Shown here: in pieces, positions 7,989-15,548 of the stretch | Layout of the letters: every line of letters starts with the position of its first letter | Numbering within the stretch: position 1 is the stretch's first letter | Source: a bacterium | GTDB lineage: Bacteria > Bacteroidota > Ignavibacteria > Kapaibacteriales > UBA961 | Direction: 5' to 3' | Assembly (NCBI GenBank): GCA_022844575.1 | Contig: JALHLL010000002.1 | Location: forward strand, 8,346-33,557 | Length of the DNA stretch: 25,212 nucleotides | Made by a program: the position numbers and the translations under genes | The notes under the pieces: model-generated | What the model was told of the DNA's origin: nothing | Database searches by the model: none | What the model saw: the letters and a program-made list of their open reading frames with translations, nothing else

Positions 7989-9386
7989 ATGAATATGTTC
8001 CTCACACTTGTTTCCACCCTTACTCATTCCGAAAAAGAACGGATAAGGGGTGAGGTGCATAAAACGGAAACTGAGGAGAAATTGCTTGATGCTGTTCTCA
8101 ATGTAACCGATAGAACACAGCAGCATCTGAAAGAGCAATTATGCAAGCAGCTCGGTTTTTCTTCCTCGCATTTCGATAAAATTTGCTCCGTTCTTTTTGA
8201 AAAGTGCCTTACTCTTTTTGCCGGCAATGATTATCAGAGAAAAGCTTTTTTTCTGAACGGTAAATATCTTCATGATATTCGGCTTCACTTTTTATTGAGT
8301 TATGAAAAGAAGAATATCAGAACAATGAATCTGGATGAAAAAAAAGCTTTTTATGCCTTTGCATATAGAATTAATCTATACGGGAACACTTGGCAAGGAG
8401 AAAATAATAAGGTAAAGGAATTTGCGCAGAAATATCAAAAAGTTATCCCCAGTAAGAGTGATTATCTCTATATAGAATCATTAACACTAAAAGCCAGAAT
8501 AGACTTTTTTCGTCGCGCCAATTTGAGTAATAATGATAAATCCGAATTACATGAACTGGTTCACAATTTGGTGGATAAATGTAATGCAACAAATGATATT
8601 CTTTTACAGTTTGAAGCATACTCAACGGCTCTGATATATTATACACGAATTGAAGGCAATAGCAGCGAAGGGAAAAAGTACGCAGGTCAGGCATTCGGTT
8701 TATGTGAACAATATCCTGATATTTTGGCAGACACTGAAATGCTTGTAGTACTTATGGAAATTGCAGCACTCTACTATATTGAAGGAGAAAATGATGCGGC
8801 ATATCAGGTATTTCATCGCATTTTCGAGAAACATTATGCTTTGGCAAAAAAGCAGTATCGCTCTATTGAACAATATACGCAAGTATGTTTCTTACTTAGA
8901 AAATACGATGAGGCGTTTATGCTTATTCAGGAATACTGGCTACACTATTGCGATACTTTTCATGAAGCGTTAACGGTTCCGGCTTGTATTATGGTTGCAA
9001 AATATTATTTGCTGACGGGTACTTATTCCAAGGCATTTCCCCTTATTGAAAAAGCCGAACAACATGTAGATAAAAACCGTTTTTTTCATACCGATGCTCA
9101 AATCAGAAATCTGAAAACCTTATTTTTTGCTCTTTCCGGCGATACCGATACGACATTAATGTTATGTCAGCGAAATATTAAATATCTTCACTCCAAAGCG
9201 GAATCGAAAGAAAAAACCATGTTTACTGCTTTTTTTAGAATTCTACAGTCCATCATTAACAATCCTTATAAACCACTAACTAAAAGACAAAGTACCGAAA
9301 TGGAGTTTTTCAGAAAAGGTACTGCCGGTGTTTATGGAGAACTATTAGATACTGTACAATCACAATACTGCAATAAAAAAAGTTAA
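7989..9386 (+). CDS. Helical repeat (TPR-like) protein of unknown function
   Basis: The open frame extends back to 7902, but those codons lie in the duplicated non-coding segment, so I place the start at the ATG at 7989 (MNMFLTLVSTLTHSEKERIR), giving 465 residues. There is no signal peptide or membrane span. The N-terminal 80 residues are charged helices (HKTETEEKLLDAVLNVTDRT). The rest consists of paired amphipathic helices of the TPR type: for example AYQVFHRIFEKHYALAKKQY, then YDEAFMLIQEYWLHY, then YSKAFPLIEKAEQHVDKN. TPR-like solenoids bind other proteins, so a cytoplasmic scaffold or regulator is plausible. I do not recognise the family. It converges with the next gene, overlapping by four bases at the stops. 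Confidence 0.72.
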   Translation: MNMFLTLVSTLTHSEKERIRGEVHKTETEEKLLDAVLNVTDRTQQHLKEQLCKQLGFSSSHFDKICSVLFEKCLTLFAGNDYQRKAFFLNGKYLHDIRLHFLLSYEKKNIRTMNLDEKKAFYAFAYRINLYGNTWQGENNKVKEFAQKYQKVIPSKSDYLYIESLTLKARIDFFRRANLSNNDKSELHELVHNLVDKCNATNDILLQFEAYSTALIYYTRIEGNSSEGKKYAGQAFGLCEQYPDILADTEMLVVLMEIAALYYIEGENDAAYQVFHRIFEKHYALAKKQYRSIEQYTQVCFLLRKYDEAFMLIQEYWLHYCDTFHEALTVPACIMVAKYYLLTGTYSKAFPLIEKAEQHVDKNRFFHTDAQIRNLKTLFFALSGDTDTTLMLCQRNIKYLHSKAESKEKTMFTAFFRILQSIINNPYKPLTKRQSTEMEFFRKGTAGVYGELLDTVQSQYCNKKS

Positions 9387-10498
9387 CGGAAACGTTGTCC
9401 TTTCCAAATGACTTCTTTTTTCAATAATGAAAAAGGAATCACAAGTTCCAACGCGGTAATAAAAAACACGGCAAGCAAAGCCCATGGGTATAAGTCTTTC
9501 CTACGCAGTGCCGAAAGCGAGGGCGCGATAACGGCAAGGTCGCCCAGTAAACGTATCATAAGTATAACTGGTAATAACATCCAACTTTGCGTTACAATAG
9601 CTGTTGCCAAAGAAACCCATAATGAAGCACTAAATAGTACAAACACCGCACCACGCCAACCGAGTGCCGTGCCACCACGTAACCAACGATGATGCTGACG
9701 CACATATTCACCAAAGGTTTCGCATGGCAGGGTTTCTACTGCACATGAATAATCACATACATATCGTACCTCCCATCCTCTTTTTATGACGGTCTGTAAT
9801 AAAGCCAAATCTTCCGTTACCGAAAAGGGTATGCCATTATAACCACCAACTTCATAATATGTTTTTTTTCTTATTGCAAGATTATTGCCGAAACAACCCA
9901 AGGGTTGTTTAAGCCCAATACCTGCACTTGCCATAGTATGTGTAAGCACCCATTCAACTGACTGCATTTGTGCAAATATCGTTGAGGTGGGTATGGTTGT
10001 AAATGATGCAACCAAACCTGTTTTTTCACTAAACTGCCTAATAAGCATACTAACCCATGTGGGCTGTACTTGGCAGTCGGCATCGGTCATAAGAACAATC
10101 TCTCCGTTCGCAATATTGATTGCAGCATCCAAAGCACCGGGCTTACCCCTTAAGTTTCCGGTTCTTTCTTCTGTTAAATGTAATGCACGTGTATGAGGGT
10201 ATTTCGAATGAAGTTCACCGGCAATACTTCCTGTCGAATCCGAAGAGCGATCATTGATAACGATAATTTCTAATCTTTCGATCGGGTAATCGGATTGCAA
10301 GAGCGATTGAATACAGCTACGAATATTATTCTCTTCATTACGGGCGGGTACGATAACGCTTACAAAGGGAAGCTGATTTTTTTCATTTCCTTTGGAACTA
10401 CGTATAATGCGATTCCTTTCAATAATCGCACCGATTATAAAAACCGCTATACGAATCGCATATATGATGGCTGTACCGGTATATATCCAATACGGCAT
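9383..10498 (-). CDS. Membrane-anchored family 2 glycosyltransferase
   Basis: The 371-residue protein has an N-terminal membrane helix (about residues 6-26), a GT-A domain and a C-terminal hydrophobic pair. GT2 motifs are complete: FVSVIVPARNEENNIRSCI (45-63), IINDRSSDST-like VINDRSSDS (80-88), the metal-binding DADC (139-142), TED with the catalytic aspartate (228-230) and QHHRW (268-272), the QxxRW motif of processive and related enzymes. It likely uses a nucleotide-sugar on the cytoplasmic face to act on a lipid or polysaccharide acceptor. The build resembles CrtQ/BcsA-like glycosyltransferases. The acceptor is unknown, and no pathway partner is adjacent. Confidence 0.88.
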   Translation of the reverse strand: MPYWIYTGTAIIYAIRIAVFIIGAIIERNRIIRSSKGNEKNQLPFVSVIVPARNEENNIRSCIQSLLQSDYPIERLEIIVINDRSSDSTGSIAGELHSKYPHTRALHLTEERTGNLRGKPGALDAAINIANGEIVLMTDADCQVQPTWVSMLIRQFSEKTGLVASFTTIPTSTIFAQMQSVEWVLTHTMASAGIGLKQPLGCFGNNLAIRKKTYYEVGGYNGIPFSVTEDLALLQTVIKRGWEVRYVCDYSCAVETLPCETFGEYVRQHHRWLRGGTALGWRGAVFVLFSASLWVSLATAIVTQSWMLLPVILMIRLLGDLAVIAPSLSALRRKDLYPWALLAVFFITALELVIPFSLLKKEVIWKGQRFR

Positions 10499-10601
10499 AT
10501 TTTTCTGTGAGCCGATTAAGTGATTCTACTAAAATACATCATGAATATTATTGAATGGCCATATTCATATTATATTCTGCTATTGACTGTATATATACAA
10601 T

Positions 10602-10638
10602 AAAAAAAGCGTAGTTGTTATCCATAACAACTACGCTT
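10602..10638 (-). terminator. Rho-independent terminator of the prs-rplY unit
   Basis: AAGCGTAGTTGTTA (10607-10620) and TAACAACTACGCTT (10625-10638) form a perfect 14-bp stem with a four-base loop. On the minus strand it is followed by seven T. It lies about 35 bases beyond the rplY stop. Confidence 0.95.
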
Positions 10639-10673
10639 ATGTACTTTTTAATCTATAACTGCTTACGGCAATA

Positions 10674-11222
10674 TTAGCGTTTTGCTTTAACACCGACAAC
10701 AAGCGAATCGCCGGAATTAAGTAATGTAATATTATCGTATGATAAATCGCGTACACGAATTTTCTCACCCTGACCGAGTTGTGTAATATCCACATTCAAT
10801 ACATCGGGCAGATTTTGCGGTAAACACTGTATGCGAATTCTTTTCAAACTTTGGTTCAATTTGCCGCCTTCAAGAACTCCTTTGGAAGGTCCGTTTAATT
10901 TAACAGGTGCTTCCACTATAATTTCTTTCGATTCATTTACGGAAACGAAGTCCACATGAACAACTTTATCCGATACGGGATCGAAAGAGGCATCTTTAAG
11001 GATACAACTACGAACACCTGAAATTCCGTCTATTTCCAATTCGATAAGAAACGTTTTCGGTGTAAAAATTATAGGACGCAATGCCAACGGACTAATGGCA
11101 AACGGAATCGGCTCGGCGCCGTCACCGTAGAACACACAAGGTACTAAACCTTTGTTACGAACGGCTTTCGAGGCAGTTTTGCCCGTCTCGCGTTTTTCCG
11201 CTTTTAATGCTATTTTACTCAT
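10674..11222 (-). CDS. rplY: 50S ribosomal protein L25 (Ctc/TL5 form)
   Basis: The 182-residue protein starts SKIALKAEKRETGKTASKAV and then RNKGLVPCVFYG, the N-terminal L25 domain that binds 5S rRNA. A second beta domain (from about residue 95) contains FVSVNESKEIIVEAPVKLNG and GVLEGGKLNQSLKRIRIQCL, typical of the long TL5/CTC type rather than the short E. coli L25. It lies 42 bases after prs on the same strand and ends before a strong terminator, so the two are probably co-transcribed, an order found in many bacteria. No pth follows on this strand inside the window. Confidence 0.96.
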   Translation of the reverse strand: MSKIALKAEKRETGKTASKAVRNKGLVPCVFYGDGAEPIPFAISPLALRPIIFTPKTFLIELEIDGISGVRSCILKDASFDPVSDKVVHVDFVSVNESKEIIVEAPVKLNGPSKGVLEGGKLNQSLKRIRIQCLPQNLPDVLNVDITQLGQGEKIRVRDLSYDNITLLNSGDSLVVGVKAKR

Positions 11223-11264
11223 GGGATGAACTCCGCTACCATATAACTGATTAAATTTTCTTTT

Positions 11265-12197
11265 TTATGATTCGAAGAGTGAACTTATCGACGAATTATC
11301 ATGTGTTCGTAAAATTGCTTCCGCAAATAAGTCCGCTACCGAATGAATCTCAATTTTTTCCGAAGCCCATTCACCGGGGAATGTATCGGAGACATATACT
11401 TTCGATACCGCTTCGCTTTTATTGATTTTTTCAACAGCCGCACCGGAAAAAACCGCATGAGAACAAAGCCCTACAACTCTTCTCGCGCCAGCTTTTTTAA
11501 GTCCTTCTGCGCAATTTACAAATGTTGTTCCCGTATCAATCAAATCGTCAACAATAATAATGTCACGATTTTCTACTTCTCCGATGATATTCACAATTTC
11601 CGCTTGATTGGGTGCCGGTCGTCTTTTATCAACAACCACAAGCCCTGCATCAAGTTTTTTTGCATAAGCCCTTGCGGTTTTTATGCCTCCTACATCCGGA
11701 GAAGCTATCGAAAGATTCTGAAAATTCTGCGCTCTTAAAAACTTGATAAATACAGTCGAAGCATAAAGATGATCGAATGGAATATCAAAAAAGCCCTGTA
11801 ACTGCGGCGTATGCAAATCCATAGATATTACTCTATCGGCACCTGCTTCCGTCAGCAAATTAGCTATCAATTTTGCAGTTATCGAAACACGCGGCTGGTC
11901 TTTTCTGTCCTGCCGAGCATATCCGAAATATGGAATAACCGCTGTTATCCTTTTTGCAGATGCTCTTCGCGCAGCATCTATCAGAATCAATAACTCCATC
12001 AGATTATCTGAAGGAGCTTGGGTTGACTGTATAATAAACAGATCAACACCACGAATATTCTCTTCGTACTTCACCCACAACTCACCGTCGCTAAAATTCC
12101 GTATTGCGACCGCGCTGAGGCGTTTACCTAAAGAAGCGGCGACTTTGTCGGCAAGAGACCGGTTTGAACGCCCTGAAACGACTACCAATTCCGACAT
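11265..12197 (-). CDS. prs: Ribose-phosphate pyrophosphokinase (PRPP synthetase)
   Basis: The 310-residue protein is full length for the family. It makes PRPP from ribose 5-phosphate and ATP in the cytoplasm, feeding purine, pyrimidine, histidine, tryptophan and NAD synthesis. Visible motifs are FSDGELWVKYEENIRG (35-50), the ATP-binding FGYARQDRK (91-99), MDLHTPQLQGFFDIP with the metal-binding DLH (126-140), and the PRPP loop VDDLIDTGTT (216-225). It sits 39 bases downstream of a tRNA-Gln gene and 42 bases upstream of rplY on the same strand, so a shared transcript is likely. Confidence 0.97.
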   Translation of the reverse strand: MSELVVVSGRSNRSLADKVAASLGKRLSAVAIRNFSDGELWVKYEENIRGVDLFIIQSTQAPSDNLMELLILIDAARRASAKRITAVIPYFGYARQDRKDQPRVSITAKLIANLLTEAGADRVISMDLHTPQLQGFFDIPFDHLYASTVFIKFLRAQNFQNLSIASPDVGGIKTARAYAKKLDAGLVVVDKRRPAPNQAEIVNIIGEVENRDIIIVDDLIDTGTTFVNCAEGLKKAGARRVVGLCSHAVFSGAAVEKINKSEAVSKVYVSDTFPGEWASEKIEIHSVADLFAEAILRTHDNSSISSLFES

Positions 12198-12236
12198 GAG
12201 GCGGTGCTTCGTATATGACCGTATTCTAACATTTTG

Positions 12237-12308
<72 letters not shown>

Positions 12309-12353
12309 GTAATTTTTCTGACAACCCTATCGGTCGCGCTGGAAAAAGAGCTA

Positions 12354-12384
12354 CAAAAGTAAATGTTTTTTAGGTTCTGACCAA
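12354..12384 (-). promoter_or_regulatory. Bacteroidota-type promoter for tRNA-Gln-prs-rplY
   Basis: On the minus strand, TTG (12384-12382) is followed after 20 bases by TACTTTTG (12361-12354), a full match to the -33 TTG and -7 TAnnTTTG elements of the Bacteroidota major sigma factor. Transcription would start near 12346, about 40 bases before the tRNA. The rest of the 300-base gap up to mltG shows nothing else that I can name. Confidence 0.65.
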
Positions 12385-12608
12385 GCATTTATCGTAATAT
12401 TTTTACAAAAACCTCATTACACCAACCCTTTTTTTGAACTTTACACATCACACATCCGCAAGTATAGCTCATGAAGCCATTAGATTCCAAGCCATAGTAA
12501 GGATATATACAATACTGCAATTATAGATAAGCAAAACACCATTCAGTATAGTCATTCTCTTAGAATTTTTCCCGAAATTGTGTTGAAGTTTTGTGTGCAG
12601 CACCAACA

Positions 12609-13628
12609 ATGAACAAAAGAAAACAAACATATACAAAAACGGCTGTTTGGGCTATCCTTTTTATTATGATAGGGTTTGCCGCATATGTTCTATGGTTTCT
12701 TTTCAGTCCATTGCCGATTACAACTATGCAAGAGGTTCGTATTCCTGCACGAGCTTCAATAAGCAAAACCGTTCTTTTATTGGAACAAAAAGAAATTATA
12801 CAATCCCCTACGCTGTTTGGTATATGTGCTAAAGTATATGCCCGAATAAGCAGTAAGAACATATATGCGGGTTATTACCGTTACTCAGACAAGAATAATC
12901 ACTTGCAGTTATTACGCTCACTGTTTAGCGGCAAACAATCACTTACTGTAAATATCAGCTTCCCCGAAGGAATAACCTTGCGGGAATTCGCTTCGATAGC
13001 AAAAGCTCGAGCCGGTGTTGATTCAACGGAGTTTATACAGTATTGTTTTTCAGACTCATTGTTAAAGTCCACACCTACGGAAAAAACACTTGAAGGTTAT
13101 CTGATGCCCGATACCTATAATATTTTCTGGAAAAACGACGCTCGAGAGCTTGTTCAACGATTGATAAAAGAACAAGAAAAACTATGGAGTCGGGATTTTG
13201 CTTCCGAAGCGCAGAAGCAAAAAAGAACTCGCCATGAGATTCTTACTCTTGCCTCTATCATAGAAGCCGAAGCATCAGTTGATTCGGAAAGAAAACGTAT
13301 AGCAGGTGTTTACATCAATCGTCTTAAAAACAATATGAAACTTGATGCCGACCCGACTGTACAATATGCACTTGGCGAGAAAAAAAGATTATTCTATTCG
13401 GACTTAGATACCGACAGTCCGTATAATACATACAAATACATAGGGTTACCGCCCGGGCCAATAAATTCCCCATCGGCTGAATCCATTGAAGCAGCTTTAT
13501 TTCCGGAAGAGCATAAGTTTTTATACTTTGTAGCAAAGGGCGATGGGAGCGGCGAACATAATTTCTCGAAGAACTATTCTCAACATCTGCAAGCCGTTGC
13601 CGTCTATAAAAAGAATAAAGCGCGGTAA
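12609..13628 (+). CDS. mltG: Endolytic murein transglycosylase MltG (YceG)
   Basis: From the ATG at 12609 the product is 339 residues; a TTG at 12591 would add six residues and looks less likely. One membrane helix (about 11-33) anchors it in the inner membrane, with a periplasmic LysM-like part (about 40-115) and the YceG domain behind it. Family motifs are LEGYLMPDTYNI (161-172), LASIIEAEA with the catalytic glutamate E219, YINRLKNNMKLDADPTVQYA (235-254), YNTYKYIGLPPGPI (272-285) and FVAKGDGSGEHNFS (307-320). MltG cuts nascent glycan strands and is thought to set their length. It is followed by a hairpin at 13634. Confidence 0.96.
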   Translation: MNKRKQTYTKTAVWAILFIMIGFAAYVLWFLFSPLPITTMQEVRIPARASISKTVLLLEQKEIIQSPTLFGICAKVYARISSKNIYAGYYRYSDKNNHLQLLRSLFSGKQSLTVNISFPEGITLREFASIAKARAGVDSTEFIQYCFSDSLLKSTPTEKTLEGYLMPDTYNIFWKNDARELVQRLIKEQEKLWSRDFASEAQKQKRTRHEILTLASIIEAEASVDSERKRIAGVYINRLKNNMKLDADPTVQYALGEKKRLFYSDLDTDSPYNTYKYIGLPPGPINSPSAESIEAALFPEEHKFLYFVAKGDGSGEHNFSKNYSQHLQAVAVYKKNKAR

Positions 13629-13633
13629 TACAT

Positions 13634-13659
13634 ACAATGTCTTACGTGTTAGGCATTGT
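13634..13659 (+). terminator. Possible terminator after mltG
   Basis: ACAATGTCT (13634-13642) pairs with AGGCATTGT (13651-13659) over nine positions with one G-T wobble and an eight-base loop. The following sequence TTCTCTGTATT is only moderately T-rich, so termination may be partial. Confidence 0.45.
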
Positions 13660-13718
13660 TTCTCTGTATTCTACCTTTATTTCGTAGAATTACCGTTCAG
13701 CAACGCACGTGCTTTTAC

Positions 13719-13726
13719 TAAATTTG
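13719..13726 (+). promoter_or_regulatory. Putative -7 element of the TldD-like gene
   Basis: TAAATTTG matches the Bacteroidota -7 element TAnnTTTG, 34 bases before the start codon. A clear TTG at the -33 position is missing (TTC at a suitable distance). Confidence 0.4.
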
Positions 13727-13760
13727 TAAAATTTTCATCACATACAATAGACAATTCATT

Positions 13761-15524
13761 ATGCGTCAGATAATCTTAACCTTCTGTGCACTCTTCGTTT
13801 CATACGGTATTGCAAATGCCGGAACTGTGGCGGAAATAAAAAGGGCAATGAGTGATGAAATTAAACGCTCATTATCGGAATTATCGGTAGAGGGTTTGCA
13901 GAAACCGTATTATGTTGACTATGCAGTTACAAGGCGCACGAGTTATGCTATAAAGTCAACACTCGGAGCATTATTGTATTCACGCTCTGTACCAAGTGCC
14001 TCGTTAACGGTTGGCATTCGTGTAGGAACGCCAAAATTCGATAATACCAATTACTTTGATGTATCTCTCGGCTTTTTCGGCAGTGCCGATGATGAAGAGA
14101 GCTATCGCAATCGTCGCATTCCTCTTGAAACGGATTATTCATCATTGCGCAGAGAGTTGTGGCTTGCAACCGATGCTGCCTATAAACAAGCAGCAGAACT
14201 CTATTCCAAAAAGGAAGCCGCTGTAAAAAATCGCTTACGTAATGATTCGACACCCGATTTTATATCGATTGAGCCGGCGATACTTGCCGATACTGCGTCC
14301 GGTTATGCACGATTTGATGCTCGTTACTTTGAAGCGTTAACGCGAGATTTATCCGAAATTTTCGGTCGATATCCTCATTTGCACGGTTCATCGGTAGGTA
14401 TTGAATACTTACCGGAAGAAACAATTTATGTTAATAGCGAGGGTAGAGAGTTTGTTAAAAGAGAAGCTTATATAGGTTTGGAAGTCGTTGCATCCACACA
14501 GTCGGATGACGGGATGATATTGGCTAACACATATACATGCTATACGCGCATACCACAGGAATTACCCACACGCGATTCATTAATAAGGGCAATAGAACAA
14601 GCTGCCGTAACGCTTGAAAATACCAGAAGGGCACCTCGCCTTGAAGATAGTTATTCAGGTCCGGTATTATTTGAAGATCAGGCGGCGGCTGAAGTGTTTT
14701 CGCAAATGTTTACACCAAACTTAGTTGCACAGCGCTCACCCCTAACAGAACGCGGTGTGCAGGATGATGAGCGATTCGGTTCATTTCAGAACAAAGTTGG
14801 TGGCAGGGTTTTACCGGAGTTTTTAACCGTGCAGGCAATTCCTCAAAAAAACATTTTTGAAAAAACATCATTATGCGGTTCATATTCGATAGATGATGAG
14901 GGAATGCCCTCGAAGAATGTTACCATAGTGGATGCGGGTTACTTGAAGACATTATTATCATCGAGGATACCAACTAAAAGAATACGCGAATCGAATGGGC
15001 ATCAGCGCGGCGGTGCACCGATTATGAGCAGTTTACTTGTTCAACCTAACAAGAAAAACTCTCTTTCGAATGCCGACCTGCGTAAAAAAATGATGAAATT
15101 CTGTAAAGACAGAGAATTGCCGTTTGGAATAATTGTTCGAAAAGTTCTTAATCAGAATTTACTGTACACGGTATTATTCAATCAAACTTCGGGCGAGTAT
15201 CCTTATGCGCAAGGTACCGGCAAATTATCACTTATAGAGGTTGTTAAACTATACCCGAACGGCAAGGAAGAAATTGTACGCGGTAGCGAAGGTGCCGGAT
15301 TTGTTGTACAGACATTTAAGGATATTGTAGCTGTAGGCAATAAGCAAAAAGCATACAACTATTTGGCTCCGGCTGTAATGTCACCTTTTATGACCGGAGG
15401 TTCCCAATATGTAATTTCATCACTCATAATTCCGGATTTATTATTTGAGGATGCGGAAATTTCACCGATAAAAAGTGATTTTCCAAAACCTCCGTTACTT
15501 GCAGCACCACAGGCACAAAAATAA
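13761..15524 (+). CDS. Exported TldD/PmbA-family protein without HExxxH
   Basis: The 587-residue product has a signal peptide (residues 1-20, ending GIANA), so it acts outside the cytoplasm, unlike classical TldD/PmbA. The second half follows the TldD/PmbA fold: SGPVLFEDQAAAEVFSQMF (299-317), SYSIDDEGMPSKNVTIVDAG (374-393), then LKTLLSSRIPTKRIRESNGH (395-414) and the RGGAPIMSSLLVQPN segment. TldD has a metal-binding HExxxH at the place of EDQAAAEVF; here it is absent, as in PmbA. TldD and PmbA normally work as a heterodimeric metalloprotease, but no catalytic TldD partner is adjacent. The N-terminal half (about 25-290) is family-like but diverged. The next gene begins 24 bases downstream, so the two likely form an operon. 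The substrate is unknown. Confidence 0.78.
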   Translation: MRQIILTFCALFVSYGIANAGTVAEIKRAMSDEIKRSLSELSVEGLQKPYYVDYAVTRRTSYAIKSTLGALLYSRSVPSASLTVGIRVGTPKFDNTNYFDVSLGFFGSADDEESYRNRRIPLETDYSSLRRELWLATDAAYKQAAELYSKKEAAVKNRLRNDSTPDFISIEPAILADTASGYARFDARYFEALTRDLSEIFGRYPHLHGSSVGIEYLPEETIYVNSEGREFVKREAYIGLEVVASTQSDDGMILANTYTCYTRIPQELPTRDSLIRAIEQAAVTLENTRRAPRLEDSYSGPVLFEDQAAAEVFSQMFTPNLVAQRSPLTERGVQDDERFGSFQNKVGGRVLPEFLTVQAIPQKNIFEKTSLCGSYSIDDEGMPSKNVTIVDAGYLKTLLSSRIPTKRIRESNGHQRGGAPIMSSLLVQPNKKNSLSNADLRKKMMKFCKDRELPFGIIVRKVLNQNLLYTVLFNQTSGEYPYAQGTGKLSLIEVVKLYPNGKEEIVRGSEGAGFVVQTFKDIVAVGNKQKAYNYLAPAVMSPFMTGGSQYVISSLIIPDLLFEDAEISPIKSDFPKPPLLAAPQAQK

Positions 15525-15548
15525 ACTTCCTTTGTTTAATTTTCACTC

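Noticed and set aside
13761..15524. Active TldD metalloprotease
   Set aside because: The HExxxH motif is absent; the segment at that position reads EDQAAAEVF. The protein is closer to the non-catalytic PmbA type.
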